From: HKCCE3408 sp039191215 | Lineage (GTDB): Bacteria > Pseudomonadota > Alphaproteobacteria > Rhodobacterales > Rhodobacteraceae | NCBI GenBank assembly: GCA_039191215.1 | Contig: JBCCXT010000016.1 | Span: 1 to 64,000, forward strand | DNA length: 64,000 nucleotides | Reading direction: 5' to 3' | Part shown: one piece after another, positions 8,679 through 16,208 of the stretch | How positions within the stretch are numbered: position 1 is the first letter of the stretch | Layout of the letters: each line of letters begins with the position of its first letter | Position numbers and translations under genes: made by a program | Notes under the pieces: generated by a model | Told to the model about the DNA's origin: nothing | Databases searched by the model: none | What the model saw: only the letters and a program-made list of their open reading frames with translations

Positions 8679-9764
8679 TCAATACTCACCTTTGCTCATC
8701 TCTTCAGCTTCGATGGATTCAAACAACGCTTTAAAATTACCCTCACCGAATCCATCATCGCCTTTGCGTTCAATGAATTCGAAGAAGATCGGCCCAATCA
8801 CCGTCTTTGAGAAGATCTGCAGCAAGATTTTGGTCTCTCCACCATCGACCACACCTTCGCCATCGATCAGGATGCCGTGTTTGAGCATTTGATCCAAAGG
8901 CTCCTCGTGGCCCTGCACCCGCTCTTTGGACAGCTTGTAATAGGCTTCTGGCGGTCCGGGCATGAATGTCACGCCATTCTCAGCGATCGCATCGACCGAA
9001 TCGTAGATGTTCTGCGCACCAACAGCGATGTGCTGAATGCCTTCCCCTTTGTATTTCTTCAAATAATTGACGATCTGCCCGGTCTCACCCCGATCCTCGT
9101 TGATCGGGATGCGAATGCGACCGCAAGGCGAGGTCAGGGCACGCGAATAGAGACCTGTATACTTGCCCTCGATATCAAAGAAGCGGATTTCTTTGAAGTT
9201 AAACAGCTCTTCGTAGAAGCGAAACCAGACATCCATATTACCCTTGAAGACGTTGTGCGTGAGGTGATCGAGATAATAAAACCCCACGCCTTGGGGATGA
9301 GCGTTCGAGTGCCAGTCGAACTCCTCGTTGTAGGGCGAGCTATCGAAATACTGGTCCGTGAAGTAGATCAGGCTGCCGCCGATACCCTTGATCGCAGGCC
9401 AATCCACCGACTTATCGGCCCCGGTGTAAGGCTCCGCACCTTTGGCGACGGCGTGATCGAAGGCATGTTGCGCGTCGACGACCCGCCAGCCCATCGACGG
9501 GGCGCAGGGCCCGTGTTCTTCGACAAAGCGTGACGCAAAACTGCCCGGCTCGGCATTCAGAATATAAGTGATATCACCCTGTTTCCAAAGTTGGATCGCT
9601 TTGGATTTATGGGTCGCGACATGGCTATAACCCATGCGAGTAAAAAGGTCGCGCAAGACCTGCGGATCGGGATGGGCAAACTCGACAAACTCGAAACCGT
9701 CAGTCCCGGCCGGGTTGGACGGGCCGATCGTGGCGCGCGGTGCATCATGGGGAAACGGGCCCAT
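8679..9764 (-). CDS. hpd: 4-hydroxyphenylpyruvate dioxygenase
   Basis: Non-heme iron dioxygenase that converts 4-hydroxyphenylpyruvate to homogentisate, the second step of tyrosine breakdown. At 361 residues it has the normal bacterial length with two vicinal-oxygen-chelate domains. The iron ligands of the family can be placed at His167 (YLDHLTHNV), His245 (GIQHIAVG) and Glu329 (GPIFFEFIERKGD). AAGGAG sits 8 bases before the ATG. The gene is divergent from an Lrp-family regulator, the usual arrangement for amino-acid-responsive control, and the shared intergenic region carries repeated sites. Other homogentisate-pathway genes are not in the window. Confidence 0.96.
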   Translation of the reverse strand: MGPFPHDAPRATIGPSNPAGTDGFEFVEFAHPDPQVLRDLFTRMGYSHVATHKSKAIQLWKQGDITYILNAEPGSFASRFVEEHGPCAPSMGWRVVDAQHAFDHAVAKGAEPYTGADKSVDWPAIKGIGGSLIYFTDQYFDSSPYNEEFDWHSNAHPQGVGFYYLDHLTHNVFKGNMDVWFRFYEELFNFKEIRFFDIEGKYTGLYSRALTSPCGRIRIPINEDRGETGQIVNYLKKYKGEGIQHIAVGAQNIYDSVDAIAENGVTFMPGPPEAYYKLSKERVQGHEEPLDQMLKHGILIDGEGVVDGGETKILLQIFSKTVIGPIFFEFIERKGDDGFGEGNFKALFESIEAEEMSKGEY

Positions 9765-9834
9765 CTAAGCGACTCCTTCTAAGCTTCCCACATATGGTAT
9801 TGCAAAAAGAGCGCGGTTTCTGCGCGAATACACG

Positions 9835-9888
9835 GATTCATCCGCATATACATGCTCATTTATTGCATATTATACGATTCATGCGCAT
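9835..9888 (+). promoter_or_regulatory. Candidate operator: spaced 13-bp direct repeat between hpd and lrp-type gene
   Basis: GATTCATCCGCAT (9835-9847) recurs as GATTCATGCGCAT (9876-9888) with one mismatch. The start-to-start spacing is 41 bases, about four helical turns, so both copies face the same side of the DNA, as expected for cooperative Lrp/AsnC binding. The stretch is AT-rich and lies between the divergent start codons of hpd and the regulator. The regulator encoded next door is the obvious candidate ligand. Confidence 0.55.
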
Positions 9889-9900
9889 TTTTCACGCATG
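9880..9900 (+). promoter_or_regulatory. Inverted repeat covering the regulator start codon
   Basis: CATGCG and CGCATG form a perfect six-base inverted repeat with a nine-base spacer; the right arm contains the ATG of the Lrp-type gene (9898-9900) and the left arm overlaps the second direct-repeat copy. It could be an autoregulatory protein site or an mRNA hairpin that hides the start codon. Confidence 0.4.
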
Positions 9901-10353
9901 TTGGATGAAACCGACCGCCGATTGATCCGTGCCGTTCAGGAAGATGCGCTTCTGACCGCGCAGGAACTTGGCTCACGGATCAACCTCTCGCCGAGCCAAG
10001 CAGGAAGGCGGCGTCAGCGATTGGAGGAAGCTGGATATCTGACCGGCGCGCGCGCGATTGCGGATGCAAAAAGCTTAGGGCTCGCCGTACAGGCATTTGT
10101 TCAGGTCAGCCTCGCAACCCATGACCCCGCAACAGCGCGCAGTTTTCACAGCCTAGTGCGCGCGCAACGCGAGATTACCGCCGCTTTCACCATGACAGGT
10201 GAGGCCGACTATCTATTGCGCGTCTGGTGTGCGGATTTACAGGCGTTACATACGCTTATCCACGGCGTACTGTTGCCCCATCCCGCAATTGCGCGGGTGC
10301 AAAGCCAAATTGTTATGGACCAGATGAAACCCGACGCGCCGCTGCCCGTCTAA
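9898..10353 (+). CDS. Lrp/AsnC family transcriptional regulator
   Basis: A 151-residue feast/famine regulator: an N-terminal winged helix-turn-helix (MLDETDRRLIRAVQEDALLT through LEEAGYLTG) and a C-terminal effector-binding ligand domain (AFTMTGEADYLLRVW, about residues 95-115). Lrp-type proteins form octamers that sense amino acids. Its divergent placement beside hpd argues for control of tyrosine catabolism. No Shine-Dalgarno sequence is visible before the ATG, which itself lies in an inverted repeat, so translation may be leaderless or tightly controlled. Family assignment is firm; target and ligand are inferred. Confidence 0.9.
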   Translation: MLDETDRRLIRAVQEDALLTAQELGSRINLSPSQAGRRRQRLEEAGYLTGARAIADAKSLGLAVQAFVQVSLATHDPATARSFHSLVRAQREITAAFTMTGEADYLLRVWCADLQALHTLIHGVLLPHPAIARVQSQIVMDQMKPDAPLPV

Positions 10354-10370
10354 GCCTGAAAGGATCGATT

Positions 10371-12341
10371 TTGGAAGGCTTCCTGCTGCAGGCCTCAATC
10401 TATTTGATCGCAATGGTCGTCGCTGTACCGCTATCTGTGCGCCTGGGCCTTGGCTCGGTACTTGGGTATTTGATTGCCGGCATAATCATCGGACCAGTTT
10501 TGGGTCTGGTCGGCGCAGAGACCGAAGACTTGCAGCATTTCGCGGAGTTTGGCGTTGTTTTGATGCTGTTCCTGATCGGCTTGGAGCTTGACCCGCGGGC
10601 CTTGTGGGAGATGCGGCACAGGCTTTTGGGCTTTGGCGGCCTGCAGCTCGTTTTGACGTTCATGGCCATTGCAGCTGCAGCACTGGTCTTGGGCTACGAC
10701 CTGCGAATTGCAATCTCGGCCGGACTAATCCTGAGCCTGTCGTCAACGGCGATTGTGCTGCAAACACTGTCGGAAAAGAACCTGATGCCGACAGCGGGCG
10801 GGCGTTCGGCCTTCTCCGTGCTGCTGACCCAGGATATCGCGGTCATTCCAATGCTGTCGGTGATGCCGCTTTTGGCGATCCCAGGCCTGATGACGTTTAA
10901 CGAGGACGGCTCGATCAGCCGGGGCGCTGAAGAGGATGGCCATCACGACGACCATGCCAATGCGGCCGCAACGCTTTTTGACAGTCTACCGGGTTGGGGC
11001 CAGACGCTGGCAACGCTTGGCGCTGTGGTGGCGATCATACTCATAGGCCATTACGCGTTCCGGTACCTCTTTCGTTTTGTCCATATGGCGCGCTTACGCG
11101 AGATGTATACCGCGTTTGCGCTCGTGATTGTGGCGGGCATTGCCTATACGATGATCATTGTCGGGCTGTCACCGGCATTGGGCGCGTTTATCGCCGGTGT
11201 GGTCCTGGCGAACTCCGAATTTAAGCACGAGCTTGAGGCGAATGTGGAGCCCTTCAAGGGCCTGCTCTTGGGCCTGTTTTTCATAACCGTCGGCGCGGGC
11301 GTGAATTTCGCCTTCTTTGGCCGCAACTTTGGCACGGTCATAAGCTGGACCTTGGCGCTCATGCTGATCAAGGGATTGATCCTGTTTGCTATCGGCTATG
11401 GCTTTAAGCTTCGTGGCCGGGATTTGTGGCTTTTCACGCTTAGTCTTGCACAAGCCGGAGAGTTTGGATTTGTCCTGATTTCCTTTGCAACACAGGTCAA
11501 TGCACTGCCAGGCCTGGTGGCGGAGCAGTTATTGCTGGTTGTGGCCTTGTCGATGCTGCTGACGCCGCTTTTCTTCATCCTCTACGAGCTGATATCCGCC
11601 CGGCTAAGCGACAGCGAGGACAACCCGGACGGGCCGGATACAATCGAGGAACAGGCACCTGTCATCGTGGCCGGAGTCGGCAGGTTCGGTCAGGTCGTGC
11701 ACCGGATGGTGTCGGCCTCGGGCCTGCGCACCGTCTTGCTGGATTCTGATATGAACACGATCCGACTGATGCGCGGTTTCGGGTTTCGCGCTTATTTTGG
11801 CGATCCGACACGGCCTGAGCTGTTGCATGCAGCCGGGCTCAGCAAGGCGCGCGTGCTGGTGGTGGCCATCGACGACCGTCAAGACGCCGTCCGGTTGGTG
11901 AAATACGTCCGCCAAGAGCGGCCAGACATCGCCATCACCGCGCGCGCCCAAGACCGGCTGCATGTGTATGAACTCTTTGCCGCGGGCGCCGATCACATCG
12001 TGCGCGAGATGTTCGACAGCTCGCTTCGCGCGGCGCGCTACGTTTTGGAGGATATGGGGCTGACGGAGTACGAGGCCCATGAAATGGAGACGGCCTTTTA
12101 CCAGCATGACCGGCATAACCTGCGTGAGCTGGCCGAGTTGTGGCAACCCGATCTACCGGTCGAGAAGAATGCCGACTACATGGCCAAGGTGCGGGAGTTG
12201 AATGCAAATCTTGAGACCGCCTTGGTGACTCAGCTGGACGAGCCGCAGGAGGCCACCAGTGGCAGGCGCCAACGCGGCGATGCAGGTGCCTTGACCGGCA
12301 TTGCCGCGCGACGGCCCGGCGGATTTCGCGGCGACGCATGA
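10371..12341 (+). CDS. Kef-type monovalent cation:proton antiporter (CPA2) with TrkA-N domain
   Basis: Inner-membrane antiporter of about 656 residues. The N-terminal ~400 residues contain some 12 hydrophobic segments of the CPA2 Na+/H+ exchanger fold, including GLGSVLGYLIAGIIIGPVLG and the discontinuous-helix region near LSLSSTAIVLQTL. A cytoplasmic RCK/TrkA-N domain follows (PVIVAGVGRFGQVV nucleotide-binding loop near residue 430), as in KefB/KefC. It probably exports K+ in exchange for H+ under stress. I selected the TTG at 10371: AAAGGA lies 6 bases upstream, and the next ATG (10413) would delete half of the first membrane helix. A His/Asp-rich cytoplasmic loop (EDGHHDDHANAA) sits between helices. 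It follows the Lrp gene by 17 bases, so the two may be co-transcribed. Confidence 0.9.
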   Translation: MEGFLLQASIYLIAMVVAVPLSVRLGLGSVLGYLIAGIIIGPVLGLVGAETEDLQHFAEFGVVLMLFLIGLELDPRALWEMRHRLLGFGGLQLVLTFMAIAAAALVLGYDLRIAISAGLILSLSSTAIVLQTLSEKNLMPTAGGRSAFSVLLTQDIAVIPMLSVMPLLAIPGLMTFNEDGSISRGAEEDGHHDDHANAAATLFDSLPGWGQTLATLGAVVAIILIGHYAFRYLFRFVHMARLREMYTAFALVIVAGIAYTMIIVGLSPALGAFIAGVVLANSEFKHELEANVEPFKGLLLGLFFITVGAGVNFAFFGRNFGTVISWTLALMLIKGLILFAIGYGFKLRGRDLWLFTLSLAQAGEFGFVLISFATQVNALPGLVAEQLLLVVALSMLLTPLFFILYELISARLSDSEDNPDGPDTIEEQAPVIVAGVGRFGQVVHRMVSASGLRTVLLDSDMNTIRLMRGFGFRAYFGDPTRPELLHAAGLSKARVLVVAIDDRQDAVRLVKYVRQERPDIAITARAQDRLHVYELFAAGADHIVREMFDSSLRAARYVLEDMGLTEYEAHEMETAFYQHDRHNLRELAELWQPDLPVEKNADYMAKVRELNANLETALVTQLDEPQEATSGRRQRGDAGALTGIAARRPGGFRGDA

Positions 12342-12382
12342 CCAAGAAACTGTTGCCTAATTGAGCGCCTGCCGGCGCAAGT

Positions 12383-13393
12383 CTATTCTGCGTTTGCGTC
12401 AGATACCGCGGCCTCGGCGAAGGTGGCCATGCCGCGATGGCACGCCAAAGCTGCCTGGAGGATCGGTAAGGCCAGCGCCGCGCCGGAGCCTTCGCCCAAG
12501 CGCAATCCCAGATCCAGAAGTGGCGTGAGACCCAGATGCTGCAAAAAGCTGCGATGCCCGCGTTCAGCAGAGACATGGCCGGCGATCACATGGGCGATGG
12601 CATCCGGCCTCGCTTTGAAAAGAAACGACGCGGCGGCGGCAGCGATGAAGCCGTCAAGAATGAGCGGGATACAATCGACCCGCGCGCGTGCAATAGCCCC
12701 GACCATTGCGGCAATCTCATACCCCCCCAGGGCCTGCAGAACGTTGAAGGCTTCGGTCACGGGGTTTGCTGCCAGCGATTGACGCACAATCTCAGCTTTG
12801 TGCTTGAGGCCTGCATCGTCGAGGCCAGTGCCGCGCCCGACCCAGCCTTCCACGTCACCACCAAAAAGCGCCGCGCCGATCGCGGCCGCTGATGTGGTGT
12901 TGCCGATGCCCATTTCTCCGACGATCAGCAGGTCGGTATCGGGATCGACCGCTTGCCACCCGATGTTAAGCGCCTTGAGGCACATGGCATCAGACATTGC
13001 CGGACCATCGGTGATATCACTTGTTGGCGCATTGAGCGCGATCGGGTGGACGGAGAACGCCGCGCCGTTGATGCGGGCCAGCTGGTTGATCGCGGCTCCG
13101 CCGGCCTCGAAATTTGCGACCATCTGCGCCGTCACTTCGGCTGGAAAGGCGCTGACGCCACGGGCGGCCACGCCGTGATTGCCCGCAAAAACGACAACTT
13201 GCGGTGCGGCAATTTTGGGCTGTTCAACGCCTTGCCAGCCGGCGAACCAAATTGCGATCTCCTCAAGCCGGCCAAGCGCGCCAGGCGGCTTGGTGAGTTG
13301 GCCGTTACGCGCAGCCGCTGATTGTTGTGACGCTGCGTCAGGTCCGGCCGCATGGGCCAGCCGGTCAAGCAGATCATCAAAGCTCTTGATCAT
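12383..13393 (-). CDS. cobT: Nicotinate-nucleotide--dimethylbenzimidazole phosphoribosyltransferase
   Basis: CobT activates the lower ligand of cobalamin by making alpha-ribazole 5'-phosphate from nicotinate mononucleotide and dimethylbenzimidazole. The 336-residue protein shows the family motifs FAGNHGVAARGVSAFP, GEMGIGNTTSAAA, DGFIAAAAA and SAERGH, with the catalytic Glu expected in the C-terminal part. The start at 13393 (MIKSFDDLLDRL) fits the family N-terminus; AGGGG lies six bases upstream, while the frame extends further without support. It is divergent from cobS with only 72 bases between the starts. The product serves B12-dependent enzymes such as the methylmalonyl-CoA mutase encoded near 32 kb. 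Confidence 0.95.
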   Translation of the reverse strand: MIKSFDDLLDRLAHAAGPDAASQQSAAARNGQLTKPPGALGRLEEIAIWFAGWQGVEQPKIAAPQVVVFAGNHGVAARGVSAFPAEVTAQMVANFEAGGAAINQLARINGAAFSVHPIALNAPTSDITDGPAMSDAMCLKALNIGWQAVDPDTDLLIVGEMGIGNTTSAAAIGAALFGGDVEGWVGRGTGLDDAGLKHKAEIVRQSLAANPVTEAFNVLQALGGYEIAAMVGAIARARVDCIPLILDGFIAAAAASFLFKARPDAIAHVIAGHVSAERGHRSFLQHLGLTPLLDLGLRLGEGSGAALALPILQAALACHRGMATFAEAAVSDANAE

Positions 13394-13465
13394 AATGGGC
13401 CCCTGGATTGCAGCATTTTGGCCGATGACATATGCGGAGCCTGTGCGGGCTACCAGGGGAAAACG

Positions 13466-14194
13466 ATGCGCCAGCTTGCCGATCATATAATCCTGGCCAT
13501 GGGCTTGCTAACGCGCTTGCCGCTGCCATCGCGACGCGTTGAGCCAGAGAGTTCATCGACGGCCGTCTGGGCCTGGCCGATTGTCGGAGCATTGGTGGGC
13601 GGCATAGGCGCCATCGTCGGGGCGGCTTCTATCGCGATCGGGCTTACGCCATGGATCGCCGCGGTTTTGGCATTGATCGCAATGGCACTGGCCACTGGAG
13701 GGTTGCACGAGGATGGGTTAGCCGACAGCGCGGATGGGCTTTGGGGCGGGCAAAACCGTGCGCGCCGTTTGGAGATCATGCGCGACAGCCGGGTTGGAGC
13801 CTACGGTGTCCTGGCACTTGGTCTGACGCTGCTGTTGCGGTTTGCCGCAGTCGCGGCGATTTCCGAGGCAGGCGCTTGGCTTGCCCTGGTCGGTGCCGCG
13901 GCCTTCGGCCGGTCCGGGATGGCCGTGCTGATGGCGTTTCTTCCGACCGCACGCCAGGATGGGCTGAGCCACGCCACGGGCCGGCCGTCAGGTACAAACG
14001 TCTTGGTCGCCGTGGTGATCGGTATTGTGCTGGCGGCCGTCACCGGCCCGGGCCTGCTTGGGGTGCACCTCGCCGCAGCAATGCTGGTTTGGCTGGGCTG
14101 GCAAGCACAGCACAAACTGGGTGGGCAGACCGGCGACATTCTTGGCGCCGGCTGCCTGCTTGCGGAGACCGCTGCGTTGATCGCTGCGATTTAG
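13466..14194 (+). CDS. cobS: Adenosylcobinamide-GDP ribazoletransferase (cobalamin synthase)
   Basis: Integral membrane enzyme that joins adenosylcobinamide-GDP to alpha-ribazole, the product line of CobT, to finish adenosylcobalamin. The 242-residue protein has about six hydrophobic segments and the diagnostic acidic motif GGLHEDGLADSADG near residue 77, followed by RRLEIMRDSRVGAYG. AGGGGA lies five bases before the chosen ATG. Divergent from cobT across a short shared promoter; that 72-base gap is too short to hold a full cobalamin riboswitch. A small lipoprotein gene converges on its end. Confidence 0.95.
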   Translation: MRQLADHIILAMGLLTRLPLPSRRVEPESSSTAVWAWPIVGALVGGIGAIVGAASIAIGLTPWIAAVLALIAMALATGGLHEDGLADSADGLWGGQNRARRLEIMRDSRVGAYGVLALGLTLLLRFAAVAAISEAGAWLALVGAAAFGRSGMAVLMAFLPTARQDGLSHATGRPSGTNVLVAVVIGIVLAAVTGPGLLGVHLAAAMLVWLGWQAQHKLGGQTGDILGAGCLLAETAALIAAI

Positions 14195-14197
14195 CGG

Positions 14198-14470
14198 TTA
14201 CGGGCAAGGGGCGATGCGATAGCCGCCGGAGCCGTCCGCATAAGCACAATCACCCGTCAAGCTGTCTTGGTAGAGCAGCTGGCCCGCTACGGCCCCAGCC
14301 GCTGCTGCCAGAATTGTGAGCTCCGTATTGGCATCGAAGGCACCCGCCACCAAAAGACCTGCGGCCAGACCACCCAAGGTCGCGCCGGCCTGCTGCTGTT
14401 GCGGGGTCAACTGGCATCCGGCCAGGGTGGTTATGGCGATTAGGCCTGCGGCCATTGTCATCTTGGTCAT
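14198..14470 (-). CDS. Small glycine-rich lipoprotein
   Basis: A 90-residue protein with a lipoprotein signal: MTKMTMAAGLIAI then the lipobox TLAGC at residues 15-19. After a Gln-rich stretch comes a hydrophobic glycine-zipper-like segment (ATLGGLAAGLLVAGAF) and a second one (ILAAAAGAVAGQLL), then a C-terminal domain with two cysteines. Such proteins usually associate with the outer membrane as short hairpins. AAGGA lies about 9 bases before the start. It resembles in design, though not clearly in sequence, the lipoprotein at 38039-38239. Confidence 0.75.
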   Translation of the reverse strand: MTKMTMAAGLIAITTLAGCQLTPQQQQAGATLGGLAAGLLVAGAFDANTELTILAAAAGAVAGQLLYQDSLTGDCAYADGSGGYRIAPCP

Positions 14471-14591
14471 GGGGTATTCCTTTCTGAACCGACACCATTA
14501 TTCCCGACTCTGCCCGAGAAAGGCGCATTCGCAAGCCCCAGGCGAGTTATAGGCGGATCCTTGCGAGCCTTCTCAGGCGTATGTTTTCAAA

Positions 14592-14630
14592 ACAAAAAAA
14601 CCGCCACGGGATATCATCCGCAGCGGCTTG
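14592..14630 (-). terminator. Intrinsic terminator after carD
   Basis: On the minus strand CCGCTGCGG pairs with CCGTGGCGG (7 of 9 positions paired, an internal TG/TG mismatch) around an eight-base loop, immediately followed by seven T residues and a second T-rich run. It lies 22-60 bases past the carD stop. An eight-base repeat pair GGATATCA/TGATATCC overlaps it. Confidence 0.7.
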
Positions 14631-14651
14631 ATATCCAATAACAGGGCTGGA

Positions 14652-15164
14652 TCAGGCCGCGCGGGCGGTCAAAACCTCGTCAACGCGCGCCTGCGCTCCG
14701 GCTTCATCCATATTGTTTACCGCTGCCAATTCGCGGGTCAGACGCTCCAAAGCGGCCTCGTAAAGCTGGCGCTCGGAATAGCTCTGCTCGCGCTGATCGT
14801 CGGCGCGGTGCAGATCGCGCACGACCTCCGCGATTGAGATCAGATCGCCAGAATTGATCTTTTGCTCGTATTCCTGGGCCCGGCGCGACCACATCGCCCG
14901 CTTCACCCGCGCCTTGCCCTTCAGCGTATCAAGCGCCTTGGAAACCACGTCGGGATTTGACAATGGCCGCATCCCAACCTCGGTGGCCTTTGCCGTCGGC
15001 ACGCGCAGGGTCATCTTGTCCTTTTCAAACGAGATCACGAACAATTCGAGCGTCAGGCCTGCAATCTCCTGTTCCTCAATCGAAATAATCCGGCCCACAC
15101 CATGGGCTGGATACACCACAAAATCGTTGGGGCTGAATTCCTGCGATTTCCGGGCTTTACTCAT
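14652..15164 (-). CDS. carD: CarD family transcriptional regulator
   Basis: RNA polymerase-binding regulator of about 170 residues. The N-terminal Tudor-like RNAP-interaction domain is recognisable (NDFVVYPAHGVGRI, residues ~13-26, and the following beta strands), and the C-terminal part is a helical, basic DNA-binding domain (KARVKRAMWSRRAQEYE). CarD stabilises open complexes at promoters and is generally important in alphaproteobacteria. The start is ambiguous: ATG codons at 15182, 15176 and 15164 are in frame. I use 15164 (MSKARKSQEF) for its fit to the family N-terminus, although GAGG lies 12 bases upstream. It follows fdxA on the same strand and is closed by a strong terminator. Confidence 0.9.
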   Translation of the reverse strand: MSKARKSQEFSPNDFVVYPAHGVGRIISIEEQEIAGLTLELFVISFEKDKMTLRVPTAKATEVGMRPLSNPDVVSKALDTLKGKARVKRAMWSRRAQEYEQKINSGDLISIAEVVRDLHRADDQREQSYSERQLYEAALERLTRELAAVNNMDEAGAQARVDEVLTARAA

Positions 15165-15202
15165 CGGCGTCGTCATCCTCATTTTGCCTGTTCATCAGGC
15201 GA

Positions 15203-15245
15203 AAAAACACCCGCGGAAAGCAAGCTTCCCACTGCGCGTGTTTTT
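15203..15245 (-). terminator. Probable terminator between fdxA and carD
   Basis: AAAAACAC pairs with GTGTTTTT, extended inward by GCG/CGC after a short bulge. On the minus strand it is followed by six T residues, and it could act in both directions. Position between the fdxA stop and the carD start suggests it separates the two transcripts or attenuates carD. Confidence 0.5.
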
Positions 15246-15428
15246 GGTGGTTTTTTCTATGGCACAGGCGTTTTTGCCAGCCGGGCGTTACCGCGCCGTT
15301 TTGCAGCGCAGAAAGTAGATAGCACAATTTTGTCGCAATTTAAAGCATGCCGTCGGCAAGATACTTAAAACGCGTGTAAAAATGCACACAGCAAGGCGGA
15401 GGCGCAAGTGTTCCTGCCCGCGAATCGG

Positions 15429-15764
15429 TCACCCGCCCTCGCCCGCCTCCTCTGAGAAGAGCTCCAATTTGCCTTCTTTGCCGTCCATCTCGTCTGCGTC
15501 GGGCAGGGCGTCTTTCTTGGTTATTATGACAGGCCAGGCCTCTGACCATTTTCGGTTGAACTCGACCCATTCTTCCATGCCCGGCTCGGTATCGGGGCGG
15601 ATCGCGTCGGCGGGGCATTCGGGCTCACACACGCCGCAATCGATGCATTCATCCGGATGAATAACGAGCATGTTTTCGCCTTCATAGAAGCAGTCGACGG
15701 GGCAGACCTCCACGCAATCGGTGTACTTGCAAGCAATGCAATTGTCGGTGACGACGTAGGTCAT
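15429..15764 (-). CDS. fdxA: Seven-iron ferredoxin FdxA
   Basis: Soluble electron carrier of 111 residues with one [3Fe-4S] and one [4Fe-4S] cluster. The N-terminal cysteine pattern Cys9-x7-Cys17-x3-Cys21-Pro and the second motif CIDCGVCEPECP define the FdxA group, and the acidic C-terminal extension (about residues 60-110) is also typical. GAGGAG sits four bases before the ATG at 15764. Placement between carD and an S4 RNA-binding gene is a layout I associate with Rhodobacterales; partner reductases are not adjacent. Confidence 0.95.
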   Translation of the reverse strand: MTYVVTDNCIACKYTDCVEVCPVDCFYEGENMLVIHPDECIDCGVCEPECPADAIRPDTEPGMEEWVEFNRKWSEAWPVIITKKDALPDADEMDGKEGKLELFSEEAGEGG

Positions 15765-15846
15765 AGCGCTCCTCGGACGCAACGGCGTGGCAAGGCTTGC
15801 TACGCAACACCATCTCGGGATGCAAGGGTCGCGCGTGTCGCGGCGC

Positions 15847-16197
15847 TCACTCGTCAGTGACGTCCTTGCGCAGGGCCTCCATGCTGCGCCGATCGCGTTT
15901 TGTCGGTCGCGGACCGCTACGCGGCTTGGGCGCAGGCTCTTCCGGTGTCAGGTCCGTGTAAAGCGCCTGTGCCTCTGGCGCGGGGCCGCGGCGCGAACCA
16001 ATTGCTTCGATGAGAACGACACGCACTTGTTGTCCTTGCGTGAAGGTCAAAACATCACCGGGGCCGACATTTAGGGCGGGTTTTAGGATGCGCTCGGAAT
16101 TGACCCGCACCTGGCCGTCGCTGACCTGGCGGGTCGCGAGTGAGCGGGTTTTGAAAAACCGTGCCTGCCAGAGCCACTTATCCAGGCGTATGCGCAC
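15847..16197 (-). CDS. S4-domain RNA-binding protein (Hsp15-like)
   Basis: A 116-residue protein starting with a complete S4 domain (RLDKWLWQARFFKTRSLA and VRVNSERILKP, about residues 4-60) and ending in a basic tail (PRPTKRDRRSMEALRKD). The fold binds structured RNA; E. coli Hsp15 binds stalled 50S subunits and rescues them. The start lies 11 bases after the helicase stop, so the two genes are almost certainly co-transcribed, which fits a joint role in RNA or ribosome maintenance. The precise RNA target cannot be read from sequence. Confidence 0.9.
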   Translation of the reverse strand: MRIRLDKWLWQARFFKTRSLATRQVSDGQVRVNSERILKPALNVGPGDVLTFTQGQQVRVVLIEAIGSRRGPAPEAQALYTDLTPEEPAPKPRSGPRPTKRDRRSMEALRKDVTDE

Positions 16198-16208
16198 CGC
16201 AGGTTCGG

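Noticed and set aside
13394..13465. Cobalamin riboswitch between cobT and cobS
   Set aside because: The gap is 72 bases and lacks the conserved B12-box type sequence; a full riboswitch would not fit.
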